DNA from: Vagococcus zengguangii | GTDB lineage: Bacteria; Bacillota; Bacilli; Lactobacillales; Vagococcaceae | NCBI RefSeq assembly: GCF_005145005.1 | Contig: NZ_CP039712.1 | Span: 279,001-343,000, forward strand | Direction: 5' to 3' | DNA: 64,000 nucleotides | Part shown: positions 1-8,738 of the stretch, piece after piece | Numbering within the stretch: position 1 is the stretch's first letter | Layout: each line of letters starts with the position of its first letter | Position numbers and translations under genes: made by a program | Notes under the pieces: generated by a model | What the model saw: the letters and a program-made list of their open reading frames with translations, nothing else | Database searches by the model: none | What the model was told of the DNA's origin: nothing

Positions 1-580
1 GACCGGTGAAAATGGGGCAGCGAAGTCGACGCTTTTAAAAAATACTTTAGGTCTATTAAAACCTTCTTCAGGCGAAATTGAAATTTCAAAAGTCAACCTA
101 GAAGGTCAGCCGATTAGTATTGGCTATATTCCACAACAAATTGCTTCTTATAATGCGGGATTTCCAAGTACAGTTTTAGAACTAGTACAATCAGGTCGTT
201 TTCAACGTGGACGTTGGTTCAAGCGGTTAACAAAAAAAGATCACGAACATGTTGAACGTGCCTTAATGGCGGTTAACATGTGGGAGATGCGCCATAAAAA
301 AGTAGGCGAATTATCTGGTGGTCAAAAACAGCGTATCTCGTTGGCGCGTGTCTTTGCCACAGACCCTGATTTATTTATCTTGGATGAGCCTACAACAGGT
401 ATGGACGAAACGTCACGTGGCGATTTTTATGAGCTATTGCGTCATAATGCTCACGTGCATAATAAAGGTATATTGATGATAACTCATGATCATGAAGATA
501 TCAAGCAGTATGCTGACCGTCATATCCGACTAATTAGAAAGGAGGATTCACGATGGAGATGTTTTCATATCCGTTCATGA
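1..580 (+). CDS. adcC: Zinc ABC transporter ATP-binding protein AdcC (5' end missing)
   Basis: ATPase subunit of the high-affinity zinc importer AdcABC, working at the inner face of the membrane. The reading frame is open from base 2, so the N-terminus (about 35-40 residues by family length) lies outside the window. Visible motifs are a Walker A of the form GENGAAKST, the ABC signature LSGGQKQR, Walker B with ILDEPTTG and the switch histidine in ITHDHED. The alanine where most ABC ATPases have glycine in Walker A (GAAKS instead of GAGKS) is, from family knowledge, also found in streptococcal AdcC, so it is a family trait and not damage. The stop overlaps the start of adcB by 28 bases, so the two are translationally coupled. 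Family assignment is firm. The metal is inferred from similarity to AdcC. Confidence 0.93.
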   Translation, partial: TGENGAAKSTLLKNTLGLLKPSSGEIEISKVNLEGQPISIGYIPQQIASYNAGFPSTVLELVQSGRFQRGRWFKRLTKKDHEHVERALMAVNMWEMRHKKVGELSGGQKQRISLARVFATDPDLFILDEPTTGMDETSRGDFYELLRHNAHVHNKGILMITHDHEDIKQYADRHIRLIRKEDSRWRCFHIRS

Positions 581-1371
581 GGATGGCTTTAATGGCTACT
601 GTCTTAATGGCAATTATTGCCCCAATGCTAGGTGTATTTTTAGTCGTACGACGTCAATCGCTGTTAGCTGATACCTTATCTCATGTATCATTAGCAGGTG
701 TCGCACTTGGCTTTTTGGTTAACGTCAATCCGACTTTGACAACGTTCTTAGTCGTGGTTATTGCAGCATGTTTATTAGAATATTTACGTATGATTTATCA
801 AACTTATTCAGAAATCAGTACTGCCATTTTAATGTCTGGTGGTCTGGCTCTTGCGTTAATTATTATGAGCTTTAGTGATGGGAGTTCCGGGGTTAAAATT
901 AATGAGTATTTGTTTGGTTCAATCGTCACAATCAATGAATCGCAATTATTTATTTTAGCGGTGTTAGCGTTGATTTTAGTCGTAGCATATATTTTATTCC
1001 GTCGTCCGATGTATGTCTTAACGTTCGATGAAGATACGGCACATGTGGATGGCTTACCAGTAACTCTAATGTCAATTTTATTTAATGTCTTAACGGGAAT
1101 AGCGATTTCAGTGATGATTCCAATCGCAGGAGCGCTACTTATTTCAGCCATTATGGTATTGCCAGCTGCGATTGCTATGCGAATTGGTAAAGGATTCCAA
1201 CAAGTTATTATTATTAGTGTAATCGTTGGTTTAGTTGGTATGTTGAGTGGTTTAGTCGCTTCCTATCAATTCGATACGCCAGCTGGTGCTACCATTACGA
1301 TGTTATTTATCGGTATTTTTATGATTGTTAATTTGGTTAAATGGTCAGTGACAAAACTAAGACAAAAATAG
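553..1371 (+). CDS. adcB: Zinc ABC transporter permease AdcB
   Basis: Membrane subunit of the AdcABC zinc importer (ABC-3 permease family), 272 residues, the normal length. It is almost entirely hydrophobic, with about eight membrane segments, the first near residues 10-30 ([18 protein letters not shown]). The conserved stretch [20 protein letters not shown], typical of metal ABC-3 permeases, lies near residues 32-51. The ATG at 553 has a good ribosome site (AGGAGG at 541-546 region) inside the end of adcC. A strong hairpin terminator follows directly, so adcB is the last gene of its operon. The substrate-binding lipoprotein AdcA is not in view. A manganese or iron substrate is possible for the fold, but the AdcC partner points to zinc. 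Confidence 0.92.
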   Translation: MEMFSYPFMRMALMATVLMAIIAPMLGVFLVVRRQSLLADTLSHVSLAGVALGFLVNVNPTLTTFLVVVIAACLLEYLRMIYQTYSEISTAILMSGGLALALIIMSFSDGSSGVKINEYLFGSIVTINESQLFILAVLALILVVAYILFRRPMYVLTFDEDTAHVDGLPVTLMSILFNVLTGIAISVMIPIAGALLISAIMVLPAAIAMRIGKGFQQVIIISVIVGLVGMLSGLVASYQFDTPAGATITMLFIGIFMIVNLVKWSVTKLRQK

Positions 1372-1396
1372 AAATCAATATAAAATAGAGTATTTT

Positions 1397-1428
1397 AAGG
1401 AAAAGACGAACTTTCTTTTCCTTTTTTT
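1397..1428 (+). terminator. Terminator after adcB
   Basis: Perfect 10-base stem AAGGAAAAGA / TCTTTTCCTT with a 7-base loop, running into seven T. It ends the zinc transporter operon. The loop and 5' arm also contain a PurBox-like sequence (see findings). Confidence 0.85.
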
Positions 1429-1515
1429 GTGTAAAAAAGGTATAATGAGAGGGATAAATGGAATTTAAGACTAGTTATAGATGACTTAATTTGTAAATAA
1501 GAGGAGAGGTAAATA

Positions 1516-2340
1516 ATGAAAGTTCGTAGAAGTGAACGATTAATTGACATGACGTATTACTTGATGGAACATCCCCATACTTTAGTAACCCTAACGTCAT
1601 TTTCAAAAAAATACGGAGCGGCTAAATCGTCAATTAGTGAGGATTTAACTATTGTGAAACGCACCTTTAGTGAGCGTGGTATCGGTATTTTAGAAACATT
1701 ACCAGGTGCTGCTGGTGGGGTACGTTTTATTCCGAAAATGAGTGAGGAGCAAGCCTTGGTGATTGTGGAAGAGTTATGTGCGCAATTATCTGAAAGTAAT
1801 CGTTTATTGCCGGGTGGTTATGTTTATTTATCTGATATGCTAGGTACGCCAGATATCTTAAGGAAAGTGGGCTTAATGATTGCTTCTAAATTTTACGATA
1901 AAAAAGTGGATGCGGTTATGACTGTGGCGACGAAAGGTGTGCCGATTGCACAAGCAGTCGCCTACAACTTAAATGTACCGTTTGTCATCGTTCGTCGCGA
2001 TTCTAAAATAACAGAAGGTTCAACCGTGAGTGTGAATTATGTTTCAGGCTCATCAGAACGTATCGAAAAAATGGAATTATCAAAGCGTAGCCTAAAACGT
2101 GGTGCACGCGTCTTGATTGTGGATGATTTCATGAAAGGCGGCGGAACTGTTAACGGAATGAAAGGCTTGATTGAAGAGTTTGAAGCTGAATTAGCTGGGA
2201 CAGCAGTATTTGCCGAAACACGTCATTCAGGACCACGTGTAGTGGAAGATTATATTTCGTTATTATCAGTTGACCGTGTAAACACGGCCGAACGTACAAT
2301 CAGTGTGACACCGGGCACCTATTTTGATAATAAAGATTAG
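1516..2340 (+). CDS. purR: Purine operon regulator PurR (Gram-positive type)
   Basis: PRPP-responsive transcription regulator of purine synthesis genes, 274 residues. The N-terminal 75 residues form a winged-helix DNA-binding domain ([20 protein letters not shown]). The rest is a phosphoribosyltransferase-type domain with the PRPP-binding motif [13 protein letters not shown] near residues 198-210. It is unrelated to the LacI-type PurR of enterobacteria. In bacilli the protein represses, in lactococci it activates, and the sequence does not say which applies here. It starts at an ATG behind GAGGAGAGG, with a TATAAT at 1441-1446 as probable -10 box but no clear -35. purR-glmU-prs is the order common in Firmicutes and the glmU start is only 26 bases downstream, so purR and glmU are probably cotranscribed. 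Confidence 0.95.
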   Translation: MKVRRSERLIDMTYYLMEHPHTLVTLTSFSKKYGAAKSSISEDLTIVKRTFSERGIGILETLPGAAGGVRFIPKMSEEQALVIVEELCAQLSESNRLLPGGYVYLSDMLGTPDILRKVGLMIASKFYDKKVDAVMTVATKGVPIAQAVAYNLNVPFVIVRRDSKITEGSTVSVNYVSGSSERIEKMELSKRSLKRGARVLIVDDFMKGGGTVNGMKGLIEEFEAELAGTAVFAETRHSGPRVVEDYISLLSVDRVNTAERTISVTPGTYFDNKD

Positions 2341-2366
2341 TTGTTAATTATTGGGAGGAAGAAACA

Positions 2367-3740
2367 ATGAATAAACGTTATGCAATTATTTTAGCAGCGG
2401 GACAAGGTTCTCGTATGAAATCAAAAAAATATAAAGTCTTACATGAGATTGCTGGAAAATCAATGGTCGACCATGTGTTAACACAAGTTGAAACATTGGC
2501 ACCAGAAGAAGTGGTGACAATTGTGGGGTTTGGCGCTGAAATGGTCAAAGAAACCTTAGGTGAGCGTACTAAATATGCGTTACAATCAGAACAATTAGGT
2601 ACTGGCCATGCGGTGATTCAAGCTAAAGACATCTTAGCTGATAAAGAAGGCACAACGTTAGTTATTTGTGGTGATACACCGTTATTACGTGCCGAAACAT
2701 TACAAGAATTATTCGAAACGCATGAGCAAAGTGGAGCAAAAGCAACGGTTTTAACGGCACATGCTGATAATCCATTTGCTTATGGTCGTATTATTCGTGA
2801 TGAAAACGGCGCAGTTTTAAAAATTGTTGAAGAAAAAGATGCAACGGATGAAGAACGTAAAGTTCAAGAAATCAACACAGGCACGTTCTGTTTTGACAAT
2901 AAAGCCTTATTTGAGTCATTAGCAAAAGTTGGCAATGACAATGAGCAAAATGAGTATTACTTACCAGACGTTATCGGTATTTTACAAGCACAAGGTGAGA
3001 TGGTAGCGGCTTATCAAATGTCTGAATTCGCAGAGTCAATAGGGGTTAATGATCGTAAAGCGTTAGCTGTTGCAACGGCAGCGATGCGTCGTCGTATTAA
3101 TGAAAAACACATGGTAAATGGTGTGACGTTTGTTAATCCAGAGGCTACTTATATTGATGTAGACGTGGTTATCGGTAACGATACGCTTGTTGAAGCAGGT
3201 GTTAACATCAAAGGGAAAACAGTCATTGGTTCAGAATGTGTGATTGGTGCTAACAGTGAGATTGTTGATAGTGTAATTCAAGACAACGTAGTAATTCAAT
3301 CGTCTTCTATCAAAAATGCTGAGATTGCTTCAGGTGCCGATGTTGGTCCGTATGCACATATTCGACCAAATTCAAAAGTAGGGGAAAATGTACATATCGG
3401 TAACTTCGTCGAAATCAAAAATGCAACGCTAGATAAGGGAACAAAAGTAGGTCATCTAACATATGTTGGCGATGCTGACCTAGGCAAAAATATCAATATT
3501 GGTTGTGGAACAGTCTTCGTTAACTATGATGGCAAAAATAAATTCCGCTCAGTGGTTGCAGATGATGTCTTCATCGGATGTAATGCCAACTTGATTGCAC
3601 CGGTAAATGTTGGCGAGAATGCTTACATTGCGGCTGGTTCAACAATTACTGAAGATGTACCAAGCAAGAATATGGCAATTGCTCGTTCACGCCAAATTAA
3701 CAAGCCTGGTTATGCAGATAAATTACCATTTTCTAAATAA
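2367..3740 (+). CDS. glmU: Bifunctional GlmU: glucosamine-1-P acetyltransferase / UDP-GlcNAc pyrophosphorylase
   Basis: Makes UDP-N-acetylglucosamine, precursor of peptidoglycan and teichoic acids, by acetylating glucosamine-1-phosphate and then joining it to UTP. 457 residues, full length. The N-terminal uridylyltransferase half begins with the nucleotide-binding motif [20 protein letters not shown]. The C-terminal half (from about residue 250) is a left-handed beta-helix of imperfect hexapeptide repeats ([20 protein letters not shown] and similar) ending with the acetyl-CoA-binding region. Ribosome site GGGAGG lies just upstream of the ATG. It follows purR closely and is separated from prs by about 100 bases that hold a separate promoter. 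Confidence 0.97.
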   Translation: MNKRYAIILAAGQGSRMKSKKYKVLHEIAGKSMVDHVLTQVETLAPEEVVTIVGFGAEMVKETLGERTKYALQSEQLGTGHAVIQAKDILADKEGTTLVICGDTPLLRAETLQELFETHEQSGAKATVLTAHADNPFAYGRIIRDENGAVLKIVEEKDATDEERKVQEINTGTFCFDNKALFESLAKVGNDNEQNEYYLPDVIGILQAQGEMVAAYQMSEFAESIGVNDRKALAVATAAMRRRINEKHMVNGVTFVNPEATYIDVDVVIGNDTLVEAGVNIKGKTVIGSECVIGANSEIVDSVIQDNVVIQSSSIKNAEIASGADVGPYAHIRPNSKVGENVHIGNFVEIKNATLDKGTKVGHLTYVGDADLGKNINIGCGTVFVNYDGKNKFRSVVADDVFIGCNANLIAPVNVGENAYIAAGSTITEDVPSKNMAIARSRQINKPGYADKLPFSK

Positions 3741-3771
3741 TGAAAAATAAGCGAAAATAGTTGTCAAACAC

Positions 3772-3800
3772 TTGATTTTATGTTAGAAAATGACTACTAT
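3772..3800 (+). promoter_or_regulatory. Promoter of prs
   Basis: TTGATT (3772-3777) and TACTAT (3795-3800) separated by 17 bases, a good vegetative sigma-A type pair between glmU and prs. It indicates that prs can be transcribed independently of purR-glmU. Confidence 0.6.
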
Positions 3801-3843
3801 TAAAAGAGAATAAATAAAGTTATAAAAGAAAGCGGAGGTCCTC

Positions 3844-4815
3844 ATGACAAATCATTACTTTGATCCAAAGTTAAAAATCTTTTCTTTAAATTCCAATAAA
3901 CCTTTGGCTCAAAAAATCGCAAATGCTATCGGAGTAGAATTAGGAAAATCATCGGTTAAACAATTTAGTGACGGTGAAATTCAAATCAATATTGAAGAAA
4001 GTATCCGTGGTGATCATGTTTACTTAATCCAATCAACTAGCTTCCCAGTAAATGACAATTTAATGGAACTATTAATTATGATGGATGCTTTAAAACGTGC
4101 AAGTGCTAAAACAATCAACGTTGTATTACCTTACTATGGTTATGCTCGTCAAGAACGTAAAGCACGCTCACGTGAGCCAATCACAGCTAAATTAGTAGCT
4201 GATATGTTAACAGCTGCTGGTGCGGACCGCGTCTTAACATTAGATTTACATGCTGCACAAATCCAAGGATTCTTCAATATCCCTGTTGACCATTTAATGG
4301 CAGCACCATTATTAGCTGATTACTTCATGGATAAAGGTTATGAAGGTGACGATATCGTCGTTGTATCACCTGACCATGGTGGTGTAACCCGTGCTCGTAA
4401 ATTAGCTGATTTCTTAAAAGCACCAATTGCGATTATTGATAAGAGAAGACCAAAAGCAAACGTTGCCGAAGTGATGAATATCATTGGTAAAGTGGAAGGC
4501 AAAAAATGTATCATTATCGATGATATGATTGATACTGCTGGGACTATTACTTTAGCGGCTCAAGCGTTAAAAGATGAAGGCGCAACAGAAGTTATTGCTT
4601 GCTGTACTCATCCAGTTTTATCAGGACCTGCTTTAGAAAGATTAGAACAATCTGTGATTGAAAAAGTTATCGTGACAGATTCAATCTACTTACCAGAAGA
4701 AAAAATGATTGAGAAAATCGAAAAAGTAAGTGTTGGGGAATTAATCGGAGATGCAATCAAACGTATCCACGAAAATAAACCAGTTAGTCCGCTATTCGAA
4801 TCGAAACGTATGTAA
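3844..4815 (+). CDS. prs: Ribose-phosphate pyrophosphokinase (PRPP synthetase)
   Basis: Transfers pyrophosphate from ATP to ribose-5-phosphate to form PRPP, the precursor of purines, pyrimidines, histidine, tryptophan and NAD and the effector of PurR. 323 residues, normal length. Visible motifs are the flexible catalytic loop [17 protein letters not shown] near residue 100, [13 protein letters not shown] near residue 178, and the PRPP-binding loop [14 protein letters not shown] near residue 220. Class I (bacterial) enzyme by length and motifs. It has its own promoter and a strong terminator behind it. Neighbouring purR encodes the sensor of its product. Confidence 0.97.
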   Translation: MTNHYFDPKLKIFSLNSNKPLAQKIANAIGVELGKSSVKQFSDGEIQINIEESIRGDHVYLIQSTSFPVNDNLMELLIMMDALKRASAKTINVVLPYYGYARQERKARSREPITAKLVADMLTAAGADRVLTLDLHAAQIQGFFNIPVDHLMAAPLLADYFMDKGYEGDDIVVVSPDHGGVTRARKLADFLKAPIAIIDKRRPKANVAEVMNIIGKVEGKKCIIIDDMIDTAGTITLAAQALKDEGATEVIACCTHPVLSGPALERLEQSVIEKVIVTDSIYLPEEKMIEKIEKVSVGELIGDAIKRIHENKPVSPLFESKRM

Positions 4816-4825
4816 TGAAAGGTTA

Positions 4826-4879
4826 GTTGGCTTCAAGGATACCGGGCTCGGTCGGGTGTCCTTGCGGTCGGCTTTTTTG
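4826..4879 (+). terminator. Terminator after prs
   Basis: Long two-part hairpin: GTTGGC (4826-4831) pairs with GTCGGC (4867-4872) using wobble pairs, and CAAGGATACC (4834-4843) pairs with GGTGTCCTTG (4855-4864), followed by six T. GC-rich for this genome. Confidence 0.8.
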
Positions 4880-4945
4880 TGGGGTTATGAACTTGGTATA
4901 TTGACAAAAAAATATAATAAAGTTCGAAAAAAGGAAGAAATAAAA

Positions 4946-5458
4946 ATGAAACTATATGTGAATAATGAGTTGGAACAAACGTTGAGTATGGAAGAGCTAC
5001 AAGACTATCAAGTCATTGAGTTAGGACCGTTGAACGAAAGAGTTAATTATTTAGAATTGCTAGCAAAATTAGGTGAAGAAAAAGAGTTTTATGTTTGGAA
5101 ATATGAAGCGCTAGATCTTAATTTGTTGGCAGTAAAGCGTTTGTTAGATAATCTGAAAGAACAAGGAATTAGTTTGCGTTTTGTTAATGAGGAAGAAAAT
5201 TTCTTAGCATATTTAATGGATATTGGCGAACGTGAAAAAAATTATTTAGCTACTCGTACTAAACGTGGGTTAAAACGCGCTAGAGAAAAAGGTAATTTTG
5301 GTGGTCGTCCACGTGTGAATGAAGAAATTATCGAAAAAGTACGTAGTTTATATTTTGAGAAACGTTTGACTTACCGTGAGATTGCGACTGAGTGTAACGT
5401 TTCAATTGGGACAGTACATAAATACTCTAAAATGCTTAAAGAAGCAGAAAATCAATAA
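4946..5458 (+). CDS. Serine-recombinase-like protein without catalytic residues; putative DNA-binding regulator
   Basis: 170 residues from the ATG at 4946 (ribosome site AAGGAAG). An in-frame opening further upstream lies within prs and its terminator, so it is not used. Residues about 30-115 resemble the second half of the resolvase/invertase catalytic domain: VWKYEALDLNLLAVKRLLDN sits where resolvases have the KLDRLGR region, followed by a GISLRFVNEEE segment and the helix leading to RTKRGLKRAREKGNFGGRPR. The C-terminus (about 130-165) is a helix-turn-helix of the resolvase type (TYREIATECNVSIGTVHKY). The N-terminal strand with the catalytic serine (YxRVS in active enzymes) is absent, and the active-site arginines of the DRLGR motif are replaced (EALDL). 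It should therefore bind DNA without cutting it. It has its own terminator. Role unknown; a domesticated regulator is my inference. Confidence 0.7.
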   Translation: MKLYVNNELEQTLSMEELQDYQVIELGPLNERVNYLELLAKLGEEKEFYVWKYEALDLNLLAVKRLLDNLKEQGISLRFVNEEENFLAYLMDIGEREKNYLATRTKRGLKRAREKGNFGGRPRVNEEIIEKVRSLYFEKRLTYREIATECNVSIGTVHKYSKMLKEAENQ

Positions 5459-5463
5459 CAAAT

Positions 5464-5499
5464 AAAGCGTGTGACCTTATAGGGCTCACACGCTTTTTG
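5464..5499. terminator. Bidirectional terminator between the recombinase-like gene and mscL
   Basis: Nine-base perfect stem AGCGTGTGA / TCACACGCT flanked by AAA on the left and TTTTT on the right, so it can end transcription from both convergent genes. Confidence 0.85.
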
Positions 5500-5508
5500 T
5501 TTTTAGGG

Positions 5509-5946
5509 TTATTCTTTTGTTTCGTTAGAATCTTTTTTCAGTAAGTTAACAATTTCTTGTAATAACTCTTCTTGTGTTGGTTCAGCTTCTTCTTCCACTT
5601 CTTCTTCGATCGGTAAGACAGCAGTTCCTAAATCTCGTAATTTATTGATTGTTTTTACGATGAAGAATAATACCACCATTGTGATTAAGAACTGAATAAT
5701 GGCACCAATAAATGCACCAAAGTCAACTTTCAAACCTGTTTCGCCAAGTGGGATGGCTAAGCCTTCAATATTTGTGCCGTCGCTGTTACTTTTTGTGATG
5801 ACACGAATGAAAAATGAAATTAGAGGTGTTAGGACACTATCAGTTAAAGCTTTTACAATATTGTTAAAAGCCCCCCCAACTAAAACACCAATAGCTAGGT
5901 CAAAAGCATTTCCCTTTGTGATAAATTCTTTAAACTCTTTAATCAT
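5509..5946 (-). CDS. mscL: Large-conductance mechanosensitive channel MscL
   Basis: Tension-gated channel that opens on osmotic downshock to release solutes. 145 residues from the ATG at 5946, which has GGAGG eight bases upstream. A TTG one codon earlier is less likely. The amphipathic N-terminal helix (MIKEFKEFITKGNAFDLAIG) leads into the first membrane segment with the glycine-rich GVLVGGAFNNIVKAL pattern, then a periplasm-facing loop (residues about 45-70), a second membrane segment (GAIIQFLITMVVLFFIVKTI) and an acidic C-terminal helix rich in glutamate. All these are standard for the family. It stands alone on the minus strand. Confidence 0.95.
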   Translation of the reverse strand: MIKEFKEFITKGNAFDLAIGVLVGGAFNNIVKALTDSVLTPLISFFIRVITKSNSDGTNIEGLAIPLGETGLKVDFGAFIGAIIQFLITMVVLFFIVKTINKLRDLGTAVLPIEEEVEEEAEPTQEELLQEIVNLLKKDSNETKE

Positions 5947-6054
5947 CAATAATTCCTCCCAAAAATGTTATCAATTAGCATTATAACGATAATTATTTAA
6001 CTCGTCTTTAAATTTGCTTAAAGATGATAATTAAAACTTAAAATATTCGTTTAA

Positions 6055-6114
6055 TTTGCTATCCTATTAATTCAGAAAGCCGCTGAATTATGATATGATT
6101 AATAAGATAGCAAA
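6055..6114. repeat. Nested inverted repeats overlapping the ymfF promoter
   Basis: Outer arms of 17 bases, TTTGCTATCCTATTAAT (6055-6071) and ATTAATAAGATAGCAAA (6098-6114), match in 16 of 17 positions. Inside lies a perfect 8-base stem TAATTCAG (6068-6075) / CTGAATTA (6083-6090) with loop AAAGCCG. The proposed -35 and -10 boxes of the ymfF operon fall inside this structure. There is no T tract, so it is not a terminator. Operator or cruciform function is inference. Confidence 0.6.
6071..6099 (+). promoter_or_regulatory. Candidate promoter of the ymfF operon
   Basis: TTCAGA (6071-6076) and TATGAT (6094-6099) with 17-base spacing. This would start transcription near 6106, just before the hairpin at 6111-6137. 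Confidence 0.45.
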
Positions 6115-6137
6115 ATAGTTTTATCTAAACTATTTTG
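6111..6137 (+). promoter_or_regulatory. Perfect hairpin at the 5' end of the ymfF operon transcript
   Basis: CAAAATAGTTT (6111-6121) and AAACTATTTTG (6127-6137), an 11-base perfect inverted repeat with a 5-base loop, no T run behind it. Its place close to the inferred transcription start and about 30 bases before the start codon fits an mRNA-stabilising leader hairpin or a protein-binding palindrome. Confidence 0.5.
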
Positions 6138-6168
6138 TGACAAATTATCGGAAAGGTAGGCTTGATTT

Positions 6169-7434
6169 ATGAGTAACGTATTAGCTAAAAATGTTAATCT
6201 ACACGTAATTCCTACTAAAAAATATAAAACAATTCACGTCTTAATTCGTTTTGCTTCAGAATTGACGCGAGAAAAAGCGAGTTTAAGAACGTTATTAAGC
6301 AGTATTTTAGAGACGAACAGTTTAAACTATCCCCAACAAACGGATATTAGTAAAAAATTATCAGATATGTACGGTGCAAAGATGGGAATTGGTTCAAGTA
6401 AAAAAGGCAATCGTCATTATTTGAATGCGGTTTTTTCAATGGTTAATCCTAAATATCTCCCTAATGAAGCAGGTTTATTAGCTGAAGGCTTCAATTTTAT
6501 GCAAGAAATTTTGCTTAATCCGAATGCTGATGGTATGCAATTCGATGAAGAAACGTTTCATCGTGAGAAGAAAAATTTGATTTCTTATGTTCAATCAATT
6601 TATGATGACAAACAAAGTTTAGCGTCATTACGCTTGCAATCATTGTATTATTCTGAGGATGAAGCACAACAAACGCCTGGCTTTGGCCGTGTTGAAGATG
6701 TCGAAAAAATTGAAAATTCGGAGTTGTTTAATTATTATCAACAAATGCTCCAAGAAGATGAAATTGACATCGTTATTTTAGGGGATATTGATGAGCAAGA
6801 TGTTTTACCGTTAGTTCAACAATTTAACTTTGTCGATCGTGAGGCATTGGTAGCTAGTCCGATGTATCAACGTCAACGTCAACTTACTGTGGCAGAACGA
6901 GTAGAGAAATTACCTGTTCAACAAGGAAAATTAAATTTAGCCTATCAAACAGATGCTTACTTCCATGACACTCATTATTTTGCTATGCAAGTATTCAACG
7001 GTATTTTTGGTGGATTTGCTCATTCTAAATTATTTATGAATGTGCGTGAGAAGGAGAGCATGGCGTATTATGCTTCAAGTTCGCTCGACACGTTTAGAGG
7101 AATGATGACAGTTCAAACAGGAATTGACAGTCAAAACAAAGAAAAAGTATTGGCATTGGTCTCAGAACAATTAGATGCGATTCGTGAGGGAAACATTAGT
7201 GAAGAAGAAATGCAACAAACTAAAGCAATGATTCGTAATCAATTTATGTTGTCTCAAGATAACCCAAGCGCTAGTATTGAGTCGCTTTATTTAGCCAAAA
7301 AATTCCCACAATCAGATATTAGCGATGATGAATGGTTGAATCGATTAGAGGCAGTAACAAAAGAAGAAGTCCAAGCAATGGCACAAAAGATGGAACTACA
7401 AGCTATTTATTTCATGGAAGGGGGAGTAGCTTAA
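6169..7434 (+). CDS. ymfF: M16-family peptidase-like protein YmfF (non-catalytic partner)
   Basis: 421 residues, full length for the YmfF group of insulinase-like (M16) proteins. It has the M16 fold pattern (paired repeats, RFASELTREKASLRTLLSSI near the N-terminus, the R-Y pair region MNVREKESMAYYASSS near residue 300) but no HxxEH zinc motif anywhere. M16B enzymes work as heterodimers of one zinc-binding and one substrate-binding subunit, so this is probably the inactive partner of the next gene. The stop TAA and the next ATG share one base, which supports coupled synthesis in equal amounts. Start chosen at ATG 6169 behind GGAAAGGTAGG. The natural substrate is unknown. First gene of ymfF-ymfH-ymfI-ymfM-pgsA, an order conserved from Bacillus. 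Confidence 0.85.
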   Translation: MSNVLAKNVNLHVIPTKKYKTIHVLIRFASELTREKASLRTLLSSILETNSLNYPQQTDISKKLSDMYGAKMGIGSSKKGNRHYLNAVFSMVNPKYLPNEAGLLAEGFNFMQEILLNPNADGMQFDEETFHREKKNLISYVQSIYDDKQSLASLRLQSLYYSEDEAQQTPGFGRVEDVEKIENSELFNYYQQMLQEDEIDIVILGDIDEQDVLPLVQQFNFVDREALVASPMYQRQRQLTVAERVEKLPVQQGKLNLAYQTDAYFHDTHYFAMQVFNGIFGGFAHSKLFMNVREKESMAYYASSSLDTFRGMMTVQTGIDSQNKEKVLALVSEQLDAIREGNISEEEMQQTKAMIRNQFMLSQDNPSASIESLYLAKKFPQSDISDDEWLNRLEAVTKEEVQAMAQKMELQAIYFMEGGVA

Positions 7435-8732
7435 TGGAAAAAAAAGTTTACGAGCTAATTAACGAAACGCTTTATACAGAAACCCTTCCCAATGGTTTGA
7501 AAGTAGCGTTGCTACCAAAAGAGGGCTTCCATAAAACGTATTCCTTATTTACAACCGATTACGGTTCAATTGATGAGGAATTTAAACCGTTAGGACAAGA
7601 TGAATTTGTTAAAGTGCCCGACGGAATTGCCCATTTCTTAGAGCATAAAATGTTTGAAAAGGAAGACGGCGATGTTTTTCAGTTATTTGGTAAACAAGGG
7701 GCATCCGCGAACGCTTTTACAAGTTTTACTAAAACAAGTTATTTATTTTCAAGTACCGATCAGGTGGAGAAAAATTTAACGACCTTATTAGACTTTGTGC
7801 AAGCGCCATACTTTACTGAAGACACGGTAGAAAAAGAAAAAGGCATTATCGGACAAGAAATTCAAATGTACGATGATGATCCAAATTGGCGTACTTTCTT
7901 TGGATTATTACAAGCAATGTATCCAAAACATCCGCTACATATTGATATTGCTGGAACGATTGATAGTATCGCTGAAATTACAGCTGAGGATTTATATCTA
8001 TGTTATAACACCTTCTATCATCCGAGTAATATGAATCTTTTTGTGGTTGGGAAGATGGATCCAGAAGCAATGATGGCGTTAATTCGTGAGAATCAAGCGA
8101 GCAAAGAATTTACAGCAATGCCGCCAATTGAACGTAAATTCCCAGAAGAAACAGCCGCAGACATCGTAAAAGAATCGACGATTTATCTAGATGTGACACG
8201 TCCTAAAGCGTATGTTGGTATTAAAGGTTTAGAAGCCTTACCAACAGATGGCTATGAGTTGTTGCGTAATCGAACAGCGGCCTCATTACTATTCCAGATG
8301 TTAATTGGCACAACATCAGATAATTATTTGGCTATGTATAACGAAGAGTTAGTCGACGATAGCTTTGGTTTTGAGTTTAATATGGACCGTGGTTTCTACT
8401 TTGCTGATTTCGGTGGCGATACAGATCAACCCGTCGAATTAGCTGAAAGATTAAAAGAGATCTTATTAACTGCTAAAGATAGTCCAGAATTAACAGAGGA
8501 ACGTTTAAGTTTACTTAAAAAACGCATGATGGGAAATTACTTACAGTCATTAAATTCATTGGAATATATTGCCAATCAATTTAGTAAAGATAGCTTTGGC
8601 GAAGCAACGTTATTTGATATGGTAGATGTTATTGATTCAATCATGTTAGAAGATATTCAAGGGGTTATCAATCACTTTATTAAAGAAGAAGCGATGGTCA
8701 CTTTATATGTTTACCCGAAAAATAAGGAGTAG
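7434..8732 (+). CDS. ymfH: M16-family zinc metallopeptidase YmfH
   Basis: 432 residues from the ATG at 7434, which overlaps the ymfF stop by one base and is preceded by GGGGGAG. It carries the inverted zinc motif HxxEH as HFLEHKMFE (about residues 67-75), with the third ligand glutamate expected in the GIIGQEIQMYDDDP segment (about 140-153). This is therefore the catalytic subunit of a YmfF-YmfH pair. No signal peptide is seen, so it acts in the cytoplasm. In Bacillus relatives the genes sit next to cell-shape and lipid genes, as here. Physiological substrates are not evident from sequence. Confidence 0.88.
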   Translation: MEKKVYELINETLYTETLPNGLKVALLPKEGFHKTYSLFTTDYGSIDEEFKPLGQDEFVKVPDGIAHFLEHKMFEKEDGDVFQLFGKQGASANAFTSFTKTSYLFSSTDQVEKNLTTLLDFVQAPYFTEDTVEKEKGIIGQEIQMYDDDPNWRTFFGLLQAMYPKHPLHIDIAGTIDSIAEITAEDLYLCYNTFYHPSNMNLFVVGKMDPEAMMALIRENQASKEFTAMPPIERKFPEETAADIVKESTIYLDVTRPKAYVGIKGLEALPTDGYELLRNRTAASLLFQMLIGTTSDNYLAMYNEELVDDSFGFEFNMDRGFYFADFGGDTDQPVELAERLKEILLTAKDSPELTEERLSLLKKRMMGNYLQSLNSLEYIANQFSKDSFGEATLFDMVDVIDSIMLEDIQGVINHFIKEEAMVTLYVYPKNKE

Positions 8733-8738
8733 AAGTTG

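Noticed and set aside
1-580. Walker A with GAAKS as a sign of a dead ATPase
   Set aside because: The same variant is known in AdcC of streptococci, so it is a family feature.
804-1151. Long minus-strand frame inside adcB, and similar frames inside glmU, typA, malP, thiolase and hydratase genes
   Set aside because: They are antisense to clearly conserved proteins, have no ribosome sites and show low-complexity translations typical of reverse frames.
4901-4918. TTGACA followed by TATAAT in front of the recombinase-like gene
   Set aside because: The two boxes are only six bases apart, which cannot form a promoter; no properly spaced pair was found.
5699-5986. Plus-strand frame of 95 codons across mscL
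   Set aside because: Antisense to mscL over most of its length, no family resemblance, no ribosome site.
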